Source: Nocardiopsis sp. JB363 (GTDB lineage Bacteria > Actinomycetota > Actinomycetes > Streptosporangiales > Streptosporangiaceae). From it: a stretch of DNA of 64,000 nucleotides. Positions 1 to 7,999 of this stretch are shown here, in pieces. The position numbers and the translations under genes were made by a program. The DNA lies in assembly GCF_900143625.1 (NCBI RefSeq), contig NZ_FRFF01000009.1, forward strand, positions 22,828 to 86,827. Direction: 5' to 3'. Position 1 is the stretch's first letter, and each line of letters begins with the position of its first letter. Below the pieces are notes generated by a model that saw nothing but the letters and a program-made list of their open reading frames with translations, searched no databases and was not told the origin of the DNA.

Positions 1-2
1 AG

Positions 3-1004
3 CGCCTGTACGCCTCCTCCAAGGCCATCCTGGCCGAGGCCGGTTATGTGGGCGCGGGCACCTGTGAGTTCCTGGTCGGTGTCGATGGCACCATCTCCTT
101 CCTGGAGGTCAACACCCGCCTTCAGGTCGAGCACCCCGTCACCGAAGAGGTGAGCGGTATCGACCTGGTACGGGAGATGTTCCGCATCGCCGACGGCGAA
201 GAACTGGGCTACGACGACCCGGCCCTGCGTGGACACTCCTTCGAGTTCCGGATCAACGCCGAGGACGCCGGCCGGGGCTTCATGCCGGCGCCGGGCACCA
301 TCACCGAGCTGACGTTGCCCACCGGTCCGGGTGTGCGGGTGGACACCGGTTGCGAGGCCGGATTCACCGTCCCCCAGGCCTTCGACTCGATGGTCGCCAA
401 GCTGATCGTGACGGGGCGCACCCGCGCCGAGGCCCTGCAACGCTCCCGGCGGGCGTTGGCCGAGTTCACGGTGGGCGGGATGCCCACGGTGATCCCCTTC
501 CATCAGGCCGTGGTGACCGATGAGGCGTTCGCGCCCACCGACCCGACCCAGGAGTTCGGGGTCTACACCCGCTGGATCGAGACCGAGTTCGAGAACACGA
601 TCGCCCCGTGGGACGGCCAGGCAGGCGACTCCGAGGCGGCCGAGCGCGAAACCGTGACCGTGGAGGTCGGCGGTAAGCGCATCGACGTGGTCCTGCCCGC
701 GTCCCTGGGCGTGGCGGCGGCCCCGGCCACCGGTGGCCGGAAGAAGCGTGCCTCCCGCAAGAGCGGCGGCGCCGCGGCGGTCGGTGGTGACGCGCTGGTC
801 TCACCGATGCAGGGCACCGTGGTCAAGGTCGTGGCCGAAGAGGGTGCGCAGGTGGCCGAGGGCGACACGGTGGTCGTGATCGAGGCGATGAAGATGGAGC
901 AGCCGCTGAGCGCGCACAAGTCCGGCGCGGTGACCGGGTTGAAGGTCGCCCCGGGAGAGACCGTGGGCAACGGCGCCATCATCTGCGACATCAAGGACGC
1001 CTGA
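3..1004 (+). CDS. Acyl-CoA carboxylase alpha subunit (biotin carboxylase + BCCP), 5' truncated
   Basis: The reading frame is open from the left edge, so only the C-terminal part is present (333 codons before TGA). The first part matches the end of a biotin carboxylase ATP-grasp domain ([18 protein letters not shown], which carries the catalytic Glu/Asn/Arg cluster) followed by the biotin-carboxylase C-terminal domain. After an Ala/Lys-rich linker comes a biotinyl domain with the EAMKMEQ motif; the biotinylated Lys codon is at 891-893. This is the fused alpha chain of actinobacterial acetyl-/propionyl-CoA carboxylases, which carboxylates biotin and works with a separate carboxyltransferase beta subunit to feed fatty-acid or polyketide synthesis. 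An internal GTG at 48 is not the start, because the frame continues upstream with conserved sequence. Confidence 0.95.
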   Translation, partial: RLYASSKAILAEAGYVGAGTCEFLVGVDGTISFLEVNTRLQVEHPVTEEVSGIDLVREMFRIADGEELGYDDPALRGHSFEFRINAEDAGRGFMPAPGTITELTLPTGPGVRVDTGCEAGFTVPQAFDSMVAKLIVTGRTRAEALQRSRRALAEFTVGGMPTVIPFHQAVVTDEAFAPTDPTQEFGVYTRWIETEFENTIAPWDGQAGDSEAAERETVTVEVGGKRIDVVLPASLGVAAAPATGGRKKRASRKSGGAAAVGGDALVSPMQGTVVKVVAEEGAQVAEGDTVVVIEAMKMEQPLSAHKSGAVTGLKVAPGETVGNGAIICDIKDA

Positions 1005-1017
1005 GCATTCGTTCGTT

Positions 1018-1053
1018 CGAGGGGCATCGTCGGCGGGTCCGGCGTTGCCCCTT
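1018..1053. terminator. Convergent terminator-like hairpin
   Basis: AGGGGCA (1020-1026) pairs with TGCCCCT (1046-1052), with further GC pairing inside. It sits between the stop of the carboxylase subunit and the stop of the minus-strand Uma2 gene, so it can serve both. No long T-run follows. Confidence 0.5.
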
Positions 1054-1086
1054 CGCCGTCCGGGGCCCTCTCTCCTTGAGGTGAGC

Positions 1087-1698
1087 TCAGTAGTACCGGC
1101 GGATCCGGGTCAGGTCGATGTCCAGCGCACAGGGCGCGGTCACCCCGAGGCGCCCTCGATGGCTGCGAAGGTTCGCGTACACCTTGTTGAGCGGGTCGAG
1201 TTCGTAGGTGTGGACGACCGGCTCCCCCTCGCTCTCCTCTTCGACCAGCCAGAAGTGGGGAATCCCCGCCTCGGCGTAGATCTGCGGTTTGCGCTCGATG
1301 TCCCGTACCTCGGATTCGGGTGAGACCACCTCGACCACGAGTTCGACCACGTGTGGCTCGACCCAGGTGTTGTGGAGGGCCTTGCGTTCCTCGGCCCGAA
1401 CGAGCATGAGATCGGGTTCCGGACGTTGCCGCTCCCCGATTCTGACCGTCATCTCCCGGTAGGTACGAAGTTCTTGGGGGATCTGCGCGTCGAGTCGCTG
1501 TTCGAGGAGCTTGAGCACGAACATGTGGAAGCGCTGCTGAGGGCTCACCAGGACCAGACTTCCGTCGATGAGTTCGGTATGCGGCGGAAGATCCGGGATG
1601 CGGTCGAGATCCTCGGCCGTGAAACCTCCCTGCGGGGGCAGGGGGATCGATACCCGAGTGCCGAAGACCACGGGGTCGTCCGTGACGGGAACGGACAT
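1087..1698 (-). CDS. Uma2 family (DUF820) restriction-endonuclease-like protein
   Basis: A 203-residue protein with the Uma2/DUF820 pattern: an N-terminal LIDGSLVLVSP block, PEPDLMLV, then VVEVVSPESEVRDIERKPQIYAEAGIPHFW arranged like the PD-(D/E)XK core (D in PDLM, E in VVEVVSP, K in ERK) of this family. Molecular function is generally unknown; the fold suggests a nuclease. The frame is open back to 1917, but the ATG at 1698 follows GGAGACGAC and gives the usual family length, so it was preferred. The gene stands alone, with no toxin-antitoxin partner visible. Confidence 0.8.
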   Translation of the reverse strand: MSVPVTDDPVVFGTRVSIPLPPQGGFTAEDLDRIPDLPPHTELIDGSLVLVSPQQRFHMFVLKLLEQRLDAQIPQELRTYREMTVRIGERQRPEPDLMLVRAEERKALHNTWVEPHVVELVVEVVSPESEVRDIERKPQIYAEAGIPHFWLVEEESEGEPVVHTYELDPLNKVYANLRSHRGRLGVTAPCALDIDLTRIRRYY

Positions 1699-2200
1699 GT
1701 CGTCTCCGTTCGTCGGATCGTTCTCGTCGCCCACAGTAGCCAACCGCCTCGCCTCGTAACGGTGCTTTCGACGAATCCTCTCATCACCCCGGTCCGGGCT
1801 CGTGGAGCGTTCTCCCTCAGGCGGGTAGGGACGCTCGGACGGGGGCGCGGGGTGATCCTCGTCGCCCTTGAAAGTGGGAAGACCCAGCGCAGTAAGGCTT
1901 CTGGTCAGGGGTGACACAGAAAACGTCCGGGGGAGTATGGAAAAGGTAAGGGAACCGGACTATTGTTCCTGATCGTGACGAACATCTGGGGACTGACACG
2001 AAGGTGGCACATCGACCTGTGCCGCTTCGCCAGCCACGCGTGTAGCTAGGTCCACGCGCGCCCGTCCGGGCTGCGCGCCGCCACGCCTTCCCTTGTCGTC
2101 ACCTCTCCGGTGACACCCACCCGTTTCCCCTAGCCGGAGTTCTCGTACGCCCACCACTGTGGCGTGCCCTCGCTCCGGTATCTCGCTTGGAGCCACTTCC
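1699..2200. other. Divergent intergenic region
   Basis: About 500 bases between the Uma2 gene (minus) and the symporter gene (plus), which must hold both promoters. A small inverted repeat GGAAC...GTTCC lies near 1949-1967, in an AT-richer patch. No RNA gene or convincing additional reading frame is seen; the upstream extension of the Uma2 frame (1699-1917) is low-complexity and has no good ribosome site. Confidence 0.5.
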
Positions 2201-3655
2201 GTGTCCACTCAGACCGCACAGGTCAAGCCGAAGCGACGTTTTCCGCTTCCGTCCTTCGGAATCCAGGTCCTCCTCGGACTCGTCCTCGGCCTCGCCCTCG
2301 GTGTGGTCGCCATCCAGATCGGCCCGGTGGGGGACGGTGAGCCGAACTGGCTCGCCACGACCCTGGAGACCATCGGCAGCACCTTCGTCACCCTGCTGCG
2401 CACGATCGTTCCGCCGCTGATCGTCCTCGCCGTCATCTCCTCCATCGCCAACCTGCGCAACGTCACCAACGCCGCGCGTCTGGCCTGGAAGACACTGCTG
2501 TGGTTCGCGGTCACCGCGCTGGTCTCGGTGGCCATCGCCATCACCCTGGGTCTGACGATCCGTCCCGGCCTCAACAGCGCGGTGGACGGCGGAAACGTCG
2601 CCGAACCCTCCAGCCAGGGTTCCTGGATCGCGTTCATCGAGAGCCTGGTCCCGGCCAACTTCCTGGGTCTGGCCGCCGACACCAACCCCGACGACCTGAG
2701 CACCTCCCTCAGCTTCAACGCCCTACAGCTGATCGTCATCGCGGTCGTGCTGGGCATCGCCGCCATCAAGGTCGGCAAGCCGGCCGAGCCCTTCATCAAG
2801 TTCACCGAGTCGACCCTTCAGGTCGTGCTCAAGGCGCTGTGGTGGGTCATCCGCCTGGCCCCGATCGGCACCGTGGGTCTGCTGGGCAACGCCGTCTACA
2901 GCTACGGCTGGACCACCATCGGCGCGCTCGGCAAGTACACGATCACCATCTACATCGGCCTGGCACTGGTGTTGTTCGCCGTCTACCCGGTCGTCGCCCT
3001 CATCAACGGGCTGTCCCCCGCCAAGTACTTCTCCGGTGTGTGGCCCGCGGTCCAGCTGGGCTTCGTGTCCCGCTCCTCGATGGGCACCATGCCGGTCACC
3101 CAGCGGGTCACCGAGCAGAACCTGGGTGTGCCCCGCTACTACTCGGCGTTCGCGGTGCCGTTCGGCGCGACCACCAAGATGGACGGCTGCGCCGCGATCT
3201 ACCCGGCGATCTCGGCGATCTTCGTCGCCCAGTTCTTCGGGATCGACCTGGCGATCACCGACTACCTGCTGATCGCGTTCGTCTCGGTCATCGGTTCGGC
3301 CGCGACCGCGGGCACCACCGGCGCCACGGTCATGCTCACCCTGACCCTGTCCACGGTGGGCCTGCCCCTGGAGGGCGTGGGTCTGCTGCTGGCCGTCGAC
3401 CCGATCCTGGACATGGGCCGCACCGCGGTGAACGTCGCCGGCCAGGCCCTGATCCCGGCCGTCGTCGCCAAGCGCGAGGGGCTCCTCGACCTGGTCCGCT
3501 ACAACGCCCGCCGGGGATCCACCGGTTTCGTCCCGCTGGACGAGCCCGGCACCCTGTCCGCCGAGGAGCAGTCCGCCGAGGCCGCCACCGACGAGGCGGA
3601 GGAGCGCGACCCGGAAGCGGAACGCACCACCGCCGGCTCGGGCGCCAAGGGCTGA
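2201..3655 (+). CDS. Dicarboxylate/amino acid:cation symporter (DAACS family)
   Basis: A 484-residue integral membrane transporter of the glutamate/C4-dicarboxylate:Na+/H+ symporter family (GltP, DctA, GltPh). Diagnostic parts are visible in order: the Ser-rich HP1 tip (SRSSMGTMPVT), the TM7 motif TKMDGCAA (NMDGT in GltPh), HP2 (AGTTGATVML...VGLPLEGV) and the TM8 substrate/cation motif LDMGRTAVNVAGQ containing the conserved Asp, Arg and Asn. The acidic C-terminal tail (EEQSAEAATDEAEERD) is cytosolic. GTG at 2201 is preceded by TTGGAG at 8 bases; a GTG at 2159 would add 14 residues and lacks such a site. The substrate cannot be fixed from sequence; the presence of the Arg in TM8 favours acidic substrates. 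Confidence 0.92.
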   Translation: MSTQTAQVKPKRRFPLPSFGIQVLLGLVLGLALGVVAIQIGPVGDGEPNWLATTLETIGSTFVTLLRTIVPPLIVLAVISSIANLRNVTNAARLAWKTLLWFAVTALVSVAIAITLGLTIRPGLNSAVDGGNVAEPSSQGSWIAFIESLVPANFLGLAADTNPDDLSTSLSFNALQLIVIAVVLGIAAIKVGKPAEPFIKFTESTLQVVLKALWWVIRLAPIGTVGLLGNAVYSYGWTTIGALGKYTITIYIGLALVLFAVYPVVALINGLSPAKYFSGVWPAVQLGFVSRSSMGTMPVTQRVTEQNLGVPRYYSAFAVPFGATTKMDGCAAIYPAISAIFVAQFFGIDLAITDYLLIAFVSVIGSAATAGTTGATVMLTLTLSTVGLPLEGVGLLLAVDPILDMGRTAVNVAGQALIPAVVAKREGLLDLVRYNARRGSTGFVPLDEPGTLSAEEQSAEAATDEAEERDPEAERTTAGSGAKG

Positions 3656-3673
3656 CCCGACCATCTCGGGACC

Positions 3674-3715
3674 AGGGCCCGTCGGGGGGAATCCACTCCC
3701 CCGACGGGCCCTTTC
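3674..3715 (+). terminator. Rho-independent terminator of the symporter gene
   Basis: A perfect 15-bp stem (3674-3688 with 3698-3712) and a 9-base loop, starting 18 bases after the stop codon, followed by TT. Confidence 0.8.
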
Positions 3716-3819
3716 CCTGTGGTCGGAGAGTCGTGCCACAAGTCCCGGGCACCGGGCCCGCGTGGGAACTGTGGGTTCTTCCCGTTCGTCCTCTGAACAT
3801 GGGAGGCGAGAAAAACGAC

Positions 3820-5091
3820 ATGTTGCGCCGCTTGGTAACACCCACAGTGCTGACCGCCGGACTCGCGGCGGCGATGGTGACCGCGTCGGCGATACCCGCC
3901 GCGGCCGACGCCGAGATCGAGGCACCCACCACCGAGGAGATCGTCGAGGAACTGGAGGGCGACGGTGTCTTCATCGACCCGTCCATCGACCAGATCTCCA
4001 CCGCCGACGAGGGCGCCCTGGAAGCCGCGTCCGAGGGCGCGGACTCCCCCGTCTACTACGTGATCCTGCCCTTCGAGGCCGCCACTTCCGAGGCGGGTGT
4101 CAACACCCTCATGGAACCCGTCATGGCCGAGGTCGGCGACGGCGCCTACGGGGTCCTCGGCGGAAGTGACCACTTCTACGTCACCTCCCCGAACCTGGAC
4201 GGCACCGAGACGATCCGGGAGGCCGCACTCAACGAGGGCGACAACCCGATCGACGCGCTCGCCGCGGTTCCGCAGGCGGTGGAGACCGGTGAGGCCCCGT
4301 CCGACGCGCCCGCGGGCGGTGGCGGCTCCGGCCTGATGATGCTGGTCATCCTCGCGCTGATCGTCGCCGCCGGTGGCTGGTACGTGTACAACAGCCGCAA
4401 GAAGCGCGAGGCCGAGAAGGCCAAGCAGCTTCAGGAAATCAAGCAGATGGCCACCGAGGACGTCGTACGTCTCGGCGAGGACGTGGCCCGATTGGAGATC
4501 GACCTCTCCGCGGTGGACGATGCGACCAGAAACGACTACTCGCGCGCCATGGACTCCTATGACCAGGCCAAGTCGCTGCTGGACACCATCGAGGAGCCGG
4601 AGCAGATCAAGTCGGTCACCGGTGCTCTGGAGGACGGCCGGTACTACATGACGGCCACCCGGGCCCGGATGAACGGCGACCCGGTGCCGGAGCGGCGCGG
4701 ACCCTGCTTCTTCAACCCGCAGCACGGCCCGTCCAGCGAGGACGTCACCTGGGCGCCGCCCGGTGGTTCTCCACGGTCGGTCACCGCGTGCCCCGTGTGC
4801 GCCCAGGCGGTGCGCACCGGCGGTCAGCCGGACGTGCGCATGGTGGAGGTCGACGGTGACCGTCGCCCCTACTACGAGGCCGGCCCGGCCTACGCCCCCT
4901 ACGCGGGAGGCTACTTCGGCATGAACATGATGATGGGCATGTTCACCGGCATGATGATGGGCTCCATGATGGGGTCGATGATGGGCGCCGGGATGATGGG
5001 CGGCGGCATGGAGGACGCCGGCGGCGACCTCGGCGGAGGGGACTTCGACGGCGGAGGCGACTTCGGGGACTTCGGCGGCTTCGACTTCTAA
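3820..5091 (+). CDS. Secreted, membrane-anchored protein with TPM-like ectodomain and Met-rich tail
   Basis: 423 residues. A signal peptide (LVTPTVLTAGLAAAMVTA, ending AAADA) is followed by an acidic extracellular region of about 140 residues resembling the TPM/YgcG-type domains found in actinobacterial membrane proteins (predicted hydrolase or phosphatase-like fold; function unproven). A Gly linker and one transmembrane helix (LMMLVILALIVAAGGWYVY) follow, then a charged coiled-coil-like segment, a region with CFFNPQHGP and CPVC, and a final tail extraordinarily rich in Met, Gly and Asp (FGMNMMMGMFTGMMMGSMMG onward). ATG 3820 is preceded by GGGAGGCGAG; an in-frame ATG at 3799 lies upstream of that site. 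I recognise the architecture as a recurrent actinomycete family but know no defined role. Confidence 0.8.
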   Translation: MLRRLVTPTVLTAGLAAAMVTASAIPAAADAEIEAPTTEEIVEELEGDGVFIDPSIDQISTADEGALEAASEGADSPVYYVILPFEAATSEAGVNTLMEPVMAEVGDGAYGVLGGSDHFYVTSPNLDGTETIREAALNEGDNPIDALAAVPQAVETGEAPSDAPAGGGGSGLMMLVILALIVAAGGWYVYNSRKKREAEKAKQLQEIKQMATEDVVRLGEDVARLEIDLSAVDDATRNDYSRAMDSYDQAKSLLDTIEEPEQIKSVTGALEDGRYYMTATRARMNGDPVPERRGPCFFNPQHGPSSEDVTWAPPGGSPRSVTACPVCAQAVRTGGQPDVRMVEVDGDRRPYYEAGPAYAPYAGGYFGMNMMMGMFTGMMMGSMMGSMMGAGMMGGGMEDAGGDLGGGDFDGGGDFGDFGGFDF

Positions 5092-5119
5092 CCACCGGTT
5101 CCACGTCTTCCGACGACTC

Positions 5120-5148
5120 AGGCCCCGGGGATCATCCCCGGGGCCTTT
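5120..5148. terminator. Bidirectional terminator hairpin
   Basis: A perfect 12-bp stem (5120-5131 with 5135-5146) with a 3-base loop, followed by TT on the plus strand. It lies between the convergent stop codons at 5091 and 5162. Confidence 0.85.
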
Positions 5149-5161
5149 CGTGTGCTTCGCG

Positions 5162-5806
5162 CTAGTCGGCGGAGACGAACAATCCCGCCCGTTCCAGTAC
5201 CCATCGGCGCACGTCCTCGGCGGTCTCCTCCGGGGACGTACCGGTGGTGTCCAGCAGGGTCAGCGGCGCTTCGAGCCGGTCGGCCTCGGTCACCAACCAC
5301 TCCTGGTACTCCAAGGTCTCGTCGACGCGTTCCTCGTCCCAGTCCCGCCAGGTCGGCCGGGCGAGCAGCCGGCGGCTGAGGACCTCCGGGTCACAGGTGA
5401 GCACCAGGTAGTGCACCCCGTCGAACAGGGTGCGCTCGGGCAGGTGCTCCAGCTCCGGTGGGGCCACCGTCCCGCACAGCACGACGGGCCGGCCGCTCTG
5501 CTGCACCATGGCGGCGGTGCGCAGCCAGGTAGAGCGGAACAGTCGATGGTCGTCGGCGGGGTCGCGCAGGCCGCCCACCCACAGGAGGTCCTGTTCCAGC
5601 ACGACGAAACGGTCGCTCAACCCGGTCAGGAGGGCACGGGCCACGGTGGACTTTCCGGTCCCGCTGGGCCCGGCCACGCATAGCAACGGCAACCGCAGGA
5701 AGGGGCGGGTGCGTCCGCAGGAGACACAGCGGAGCAGGTGTGGTCCCGCGCTCGTGTCCGGCTCGGGGTCCCACTCGCCGCAGTGTCCACAGATCAAGGG
5801 GTGCAT
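5162..5806 (-). CDS. Zinc-ribbon P-loop NTPase (AAA/kinase-like)
   Basis: 214 residues. Two Cys pairs (C6/C9 and C27/C30) form a predicted N-terminal zinc ribbon, immediately followed by a Walker A motif GPSGTGKST (46-54) in a fold like small nucleoside/shikimate kinases (VVLEQDLLW, VVLCGTV, LTCDPEVLSRRLLARP). The Arg-rich RRLLARPTWRDWDEERV segment resembles a LID region. Such proteins are annotated as AAA ATPases or predicted kinases; the substrate is unknown. ATG at 5806 starts the protein just before the ribbon. The next gene upstream (5826-6164) ends 19 bases away and also encodes a zinc-ribbon protein, so the two may form an operon. Confidence 0.8.
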   Translation of the reverse strand: MHPLICGHCGEWDPEPDTSAGPHLLRCVSCGRTRPFLRLPLLCVAGPSGTGKSTVARALLTGLSDRFVVLEQDLLWVGGLRDPADDHRLFRSTWLRTAAMVQQSGRPVVLCGTVAPPELEHLPERTLFDGVHYLVLTCDPEVLSRRLLARPTWRDWDEERVDETLEYQEWLVTEADRLEAPLTLLDTTGTSPEETAEDVRRWVLERAGLFVSAD

Positions 5807-5825
5807 GGTCGACTCGCTGATCGGC

Positions 5826-6164
5826 TCAGTCGAAGAGCTGTTCCAGGAAGCTCTTGCGTCGACGGCGGTAGGGCCGGGGCGAGTCGCGGTAGCCGCCGCG
5901 GTAGCCACTCGGGGAGTCCGGCCGGTAGCCGCGCGGGGAGTCGGCGTAGCCGCCGCGGCCGCGACCGGGGCGGCCGTAGGGGTCGGGGGGCGGCGGCATG
6001 CTCGGGTCGGGCGGCACGACACCGTAGTGCCGCTGTTCGGCGGCGACGACGCGCTCCAGCTCACCCCGGTCGAGGAAGATGCCCTGGCAACCGTCACAGC
6101 GGTCGATGTGGACGCCCTGACGGTCGAAGGTACGCATCGGACTTTGGCATTTCGGGCAGATCAC
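5826..6164 (-). CDS. TFIIB-type zinc-ribbon protein with Arg/Gly/Tyr-rich tail
   Basis: 112 residues. The N-terminal half is a zf-TFIIB domain: CPKC near the start and CDGCQGIFLDRGELE (CxxCxGxxLxxGELE signature). The C-terminal half is low-complexity, with RGGY, RGYR and DSPRGYR repeats, ending in a basic patch and FLEQLFD. The family is common in bacteria and of unknown function, probably nucleic-acid or protein binding. The RGG/YR repeats suggest RNA binding, which is an inference only. Confidence 0.85.
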   Translation of the reverse strand: MICPKCQSPMRTFDRQGVHIDRCDGCQGIFLDRGELERVVAAEQRHYGVVPPDPSMPPPPDPYGRPGRGRGGYADSPRGYRPDSPSGYRGGYRDSPRPYRRRRKSFLEQLFD

Positions 6165-6210
6165 GCCGAAAGGCTAGGAGGGCCTCCGTCAAGACCGGTT
6201 AAGAACCTGA

Positions 6211-6261
6211 CCGGAACCCGCCGTGTGTCCTGCGCAGATCCACACGGCGGGCGGGTTCCGG
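6211..6261 (-). terminator. Terminator of lpdA
   Basis: A 17-base arm (6211-6227) pairs with 6241-6261 apart from a 4-base bulge. It starts 3 bases after the minus-strand stop at 6264. Confidence 0.75.
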
Positions 6262-6263
6262 GA

Positions 6264-7646
6264 CTACTCGGGCGAGGCCAGCATGAGGGAGCGGGCGGCC
6301 TCGGTGACGCTGCCGGACAACGACGGGTACACGGAGAAGGTGTGCGCGATGTCGTCCACGGTCAGACGCTGCTGGACCGCGATCGACACACCCAGGATGA
6401 GCTCGCTGGCGCGCGGGCCGACGATGACCCCGCCCAGGACGATGCCGGTGTGCTGGCGGCAGATGAGCTTGACGAAACCCTCCCCGACGTTGTTCATCTT
6501 GGCGCGCGGGTTGGTGTTGAGCGGCAGACTCACGATCCGACCGTCCACCCGACCGCTGCGGATGTCGTCCTCGCTGGTACCGACCGCGGCGAGCTCGGGG
6601 TGGGTGAACACGGTGGAGGCGACCGTGGACAACTGCAACGGGGCCACGGCCTCGCCCAAGGCGTGCCACATGGCGATACGACCCTGCATGGCGGCGACGG
6701 ACGCCAACATGTTCACACCGGTGCAGTCACCGGCGGCGTAGACACCGGGGACGGTGGTGCGGGACACCCGGTCCACCTCGACGAAACCGGCGTCGCCCAG
6801 ACCGACGCCGGCCTCCTCCAGGCCCAGTCCGTCGGTGTTGGGGATCATGCCGACGGTCATGAGGCAGTGGCTGCCGTCGACCGTGCGACCGTCGGAGAGG
6901 GTGACGCGGACTCCGTCCTCGGTGCGCACCACCGACTCGGCACGGGTCTGGCTGAGAACGGTCATGCCGCGGCGGGCGAAGACGCCCTGCAGCAACTCGG
7001 CGGCGTCGGAGTCCTGGGTGGGCATGACGAGCTCGCGGGAGGAGACCAGGGTGACGTCGGACCCCAGCGCCTGGTAGGCACTGGCGAACTCGGCACCGGT
7101 GACACCGGAACCGACCACGATGAGATCGGAGGGGAGTTCCTCCAGGTCGTAGAGGTGGCGCCAGGTGAGGATGCGCTCGCCGTCGGGTTCTGCGGTGGGC
7201 AGCTCACGAGGGTGGGCGCCCGTGGCCAGCAGGATGACGTCGGCCCGAATGCGCTGATCGTCGACGGCGACGATGTGCGGGTCGACCAGGCGGGCCTCGC
7301 CGACCATGACCTCGACCCCCTCCTTGATCAGGCGGGCACGGGTGTCGTCGGACTGCGCCTGGGCGAGGCGTTTGATCCGGCCGTTCACGTGCCGGATGTC
7401 GACCTCGACCGCGGGCTCGTCCGCCACGGCCTCGGGGATGTTGATGCCCAGGACCGATGACTCGCGCACGTAGGTGGTGCGGGTGGAGGTGGCGATGAGG
7501 CTCTTGGAGGGGACGCAGTCGGTGAGGACGCAGGAGCCGCCGATGCCGTCGCGTTCCACCACCGTCACGTCCGCGCCGAGCTGCGCTGCGACCAATGCCG
7601 CCTCGTAGCCCCCGGGACCGCCACCGATGATCACGACCTTCGTCAC
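6264..7646 (-). CDS. lpdA: NAD(P)H-quinone dehydrogenase, LpdA-type flavoprotein
   Basis: 460 residues, closely following the M. tuberculosis LpdA (Rv3303c) pattern: FAD dinucleotide-binding GGGPGGYEAA at 8-17, GGSCVLTDCVPSK at 36-48, the long conserved PDGERILTWR, the NAD(P) site VGSGVTGAEF, AGDCTG, and the C-terminal YPSLSGSVTEAAR. This branch of the disulfide-reductase family reduces quinones rather than lipoamide, and the His of the lipoamide-dehydrogenase His-Glu pair is absent (YPSLSG). Unusually, both Cys of a CX4C pair (C39, C44) are present, whereas LpdA of M. tuberculosis, as I recall, has Ala at the first position. GTG 7646 follows GAGGCAGCA. In mycobacteria lpdA, amiA1, deoD and add are also near neighbours. 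Confidence 0.92.
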   Translation of the reverse strand: MTKVVIIGGGPGGYEAALVAAQLGADVTVVERDGIGGSCVLTDCVPSKSLIATSTRTTYVRESSVLGINIPEAVADEPAVEVDIRHVNGRIKRLAQAQSDDTRARLIKEGVEVMVGEARLVDPHIVAVDDQRIRADVILLATGAHPRELPTAEPDGERILTWRHLYDLEELPSDLIVVGSGVTGAEFASAYQALGSDVTLVSSRELVMPTQDSDAAELLQGVFARRGMTVLSQTRAESVVRTEDGVRVTLSDGRTVDGSHCLMTVGMIPNTDGLGLEEAGVGLGDAGFVEVDRVSRTTVPGVYAAGDCTGVNMLASVAAMQGRIAMWHALGEAVAPLQLSTVASTVFTHPELAAVGTSEDDIRSGRVDGRIVSLPLNTNPRAKMNNVGEGFVKLICRQHTGIVLGGVIVGPRASELILGVSIAVQQRLTVDDIAHTFSVYPSLSGSVTEAARSLMLASPE

Positions 7647-7999
7647 TGCTGCCTCATTCCCTCTGCCGGCGATGCGACATGCCCGTTCCCGGTCCGGGTC
7701 GACATTCGGGCATGGCGGGGCACCACCTGGATTTATCGCTTTCCTCCATTGTCGGCCATGCCGACCGTCGAAAACCGCAGGCACCCCGCACGAGACCACC
7801 CCACCCGCGGATGACCGCTCCCACACGCCCCCATGACCTGCCCTGATGCGAAGAACACCACGCACGGACACCCTGACAGCTCACCGAACGTGTCCACTTC
7901 GTTCGCCTCCGTGCCGGAATCGAGCGACCGCGGGTCCGACACCGCCACAGAGCGTTGCGCTCCGGAGTTATGGGATGACTCAGAGATAGCATCCGACTT
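7647..7999. other. Divergent promoter region, lpdA / PNP
   Basis: 353 bases with no supported gene. At the right end GATAGC (7985-7990) lies about 10 bases before the GTG of the phosphorylase gene, with no ribosome site in between, so a leaderless transcript is plausible. The palindromic core CTCCGGAG followed by TT lies at 7960-7969 and recurs at 20387-20396. Confidence 0.45.

Noticed and set aside
2500..3800. Very long open frame running into the secreted-protein gene at 3820
   Set aside because: Upstream of 3799 it is out of frame with the clear symporter gene and has Arg/His/Gly-rich shadow composition; the true start is the signal-peptide ATG at 3820.
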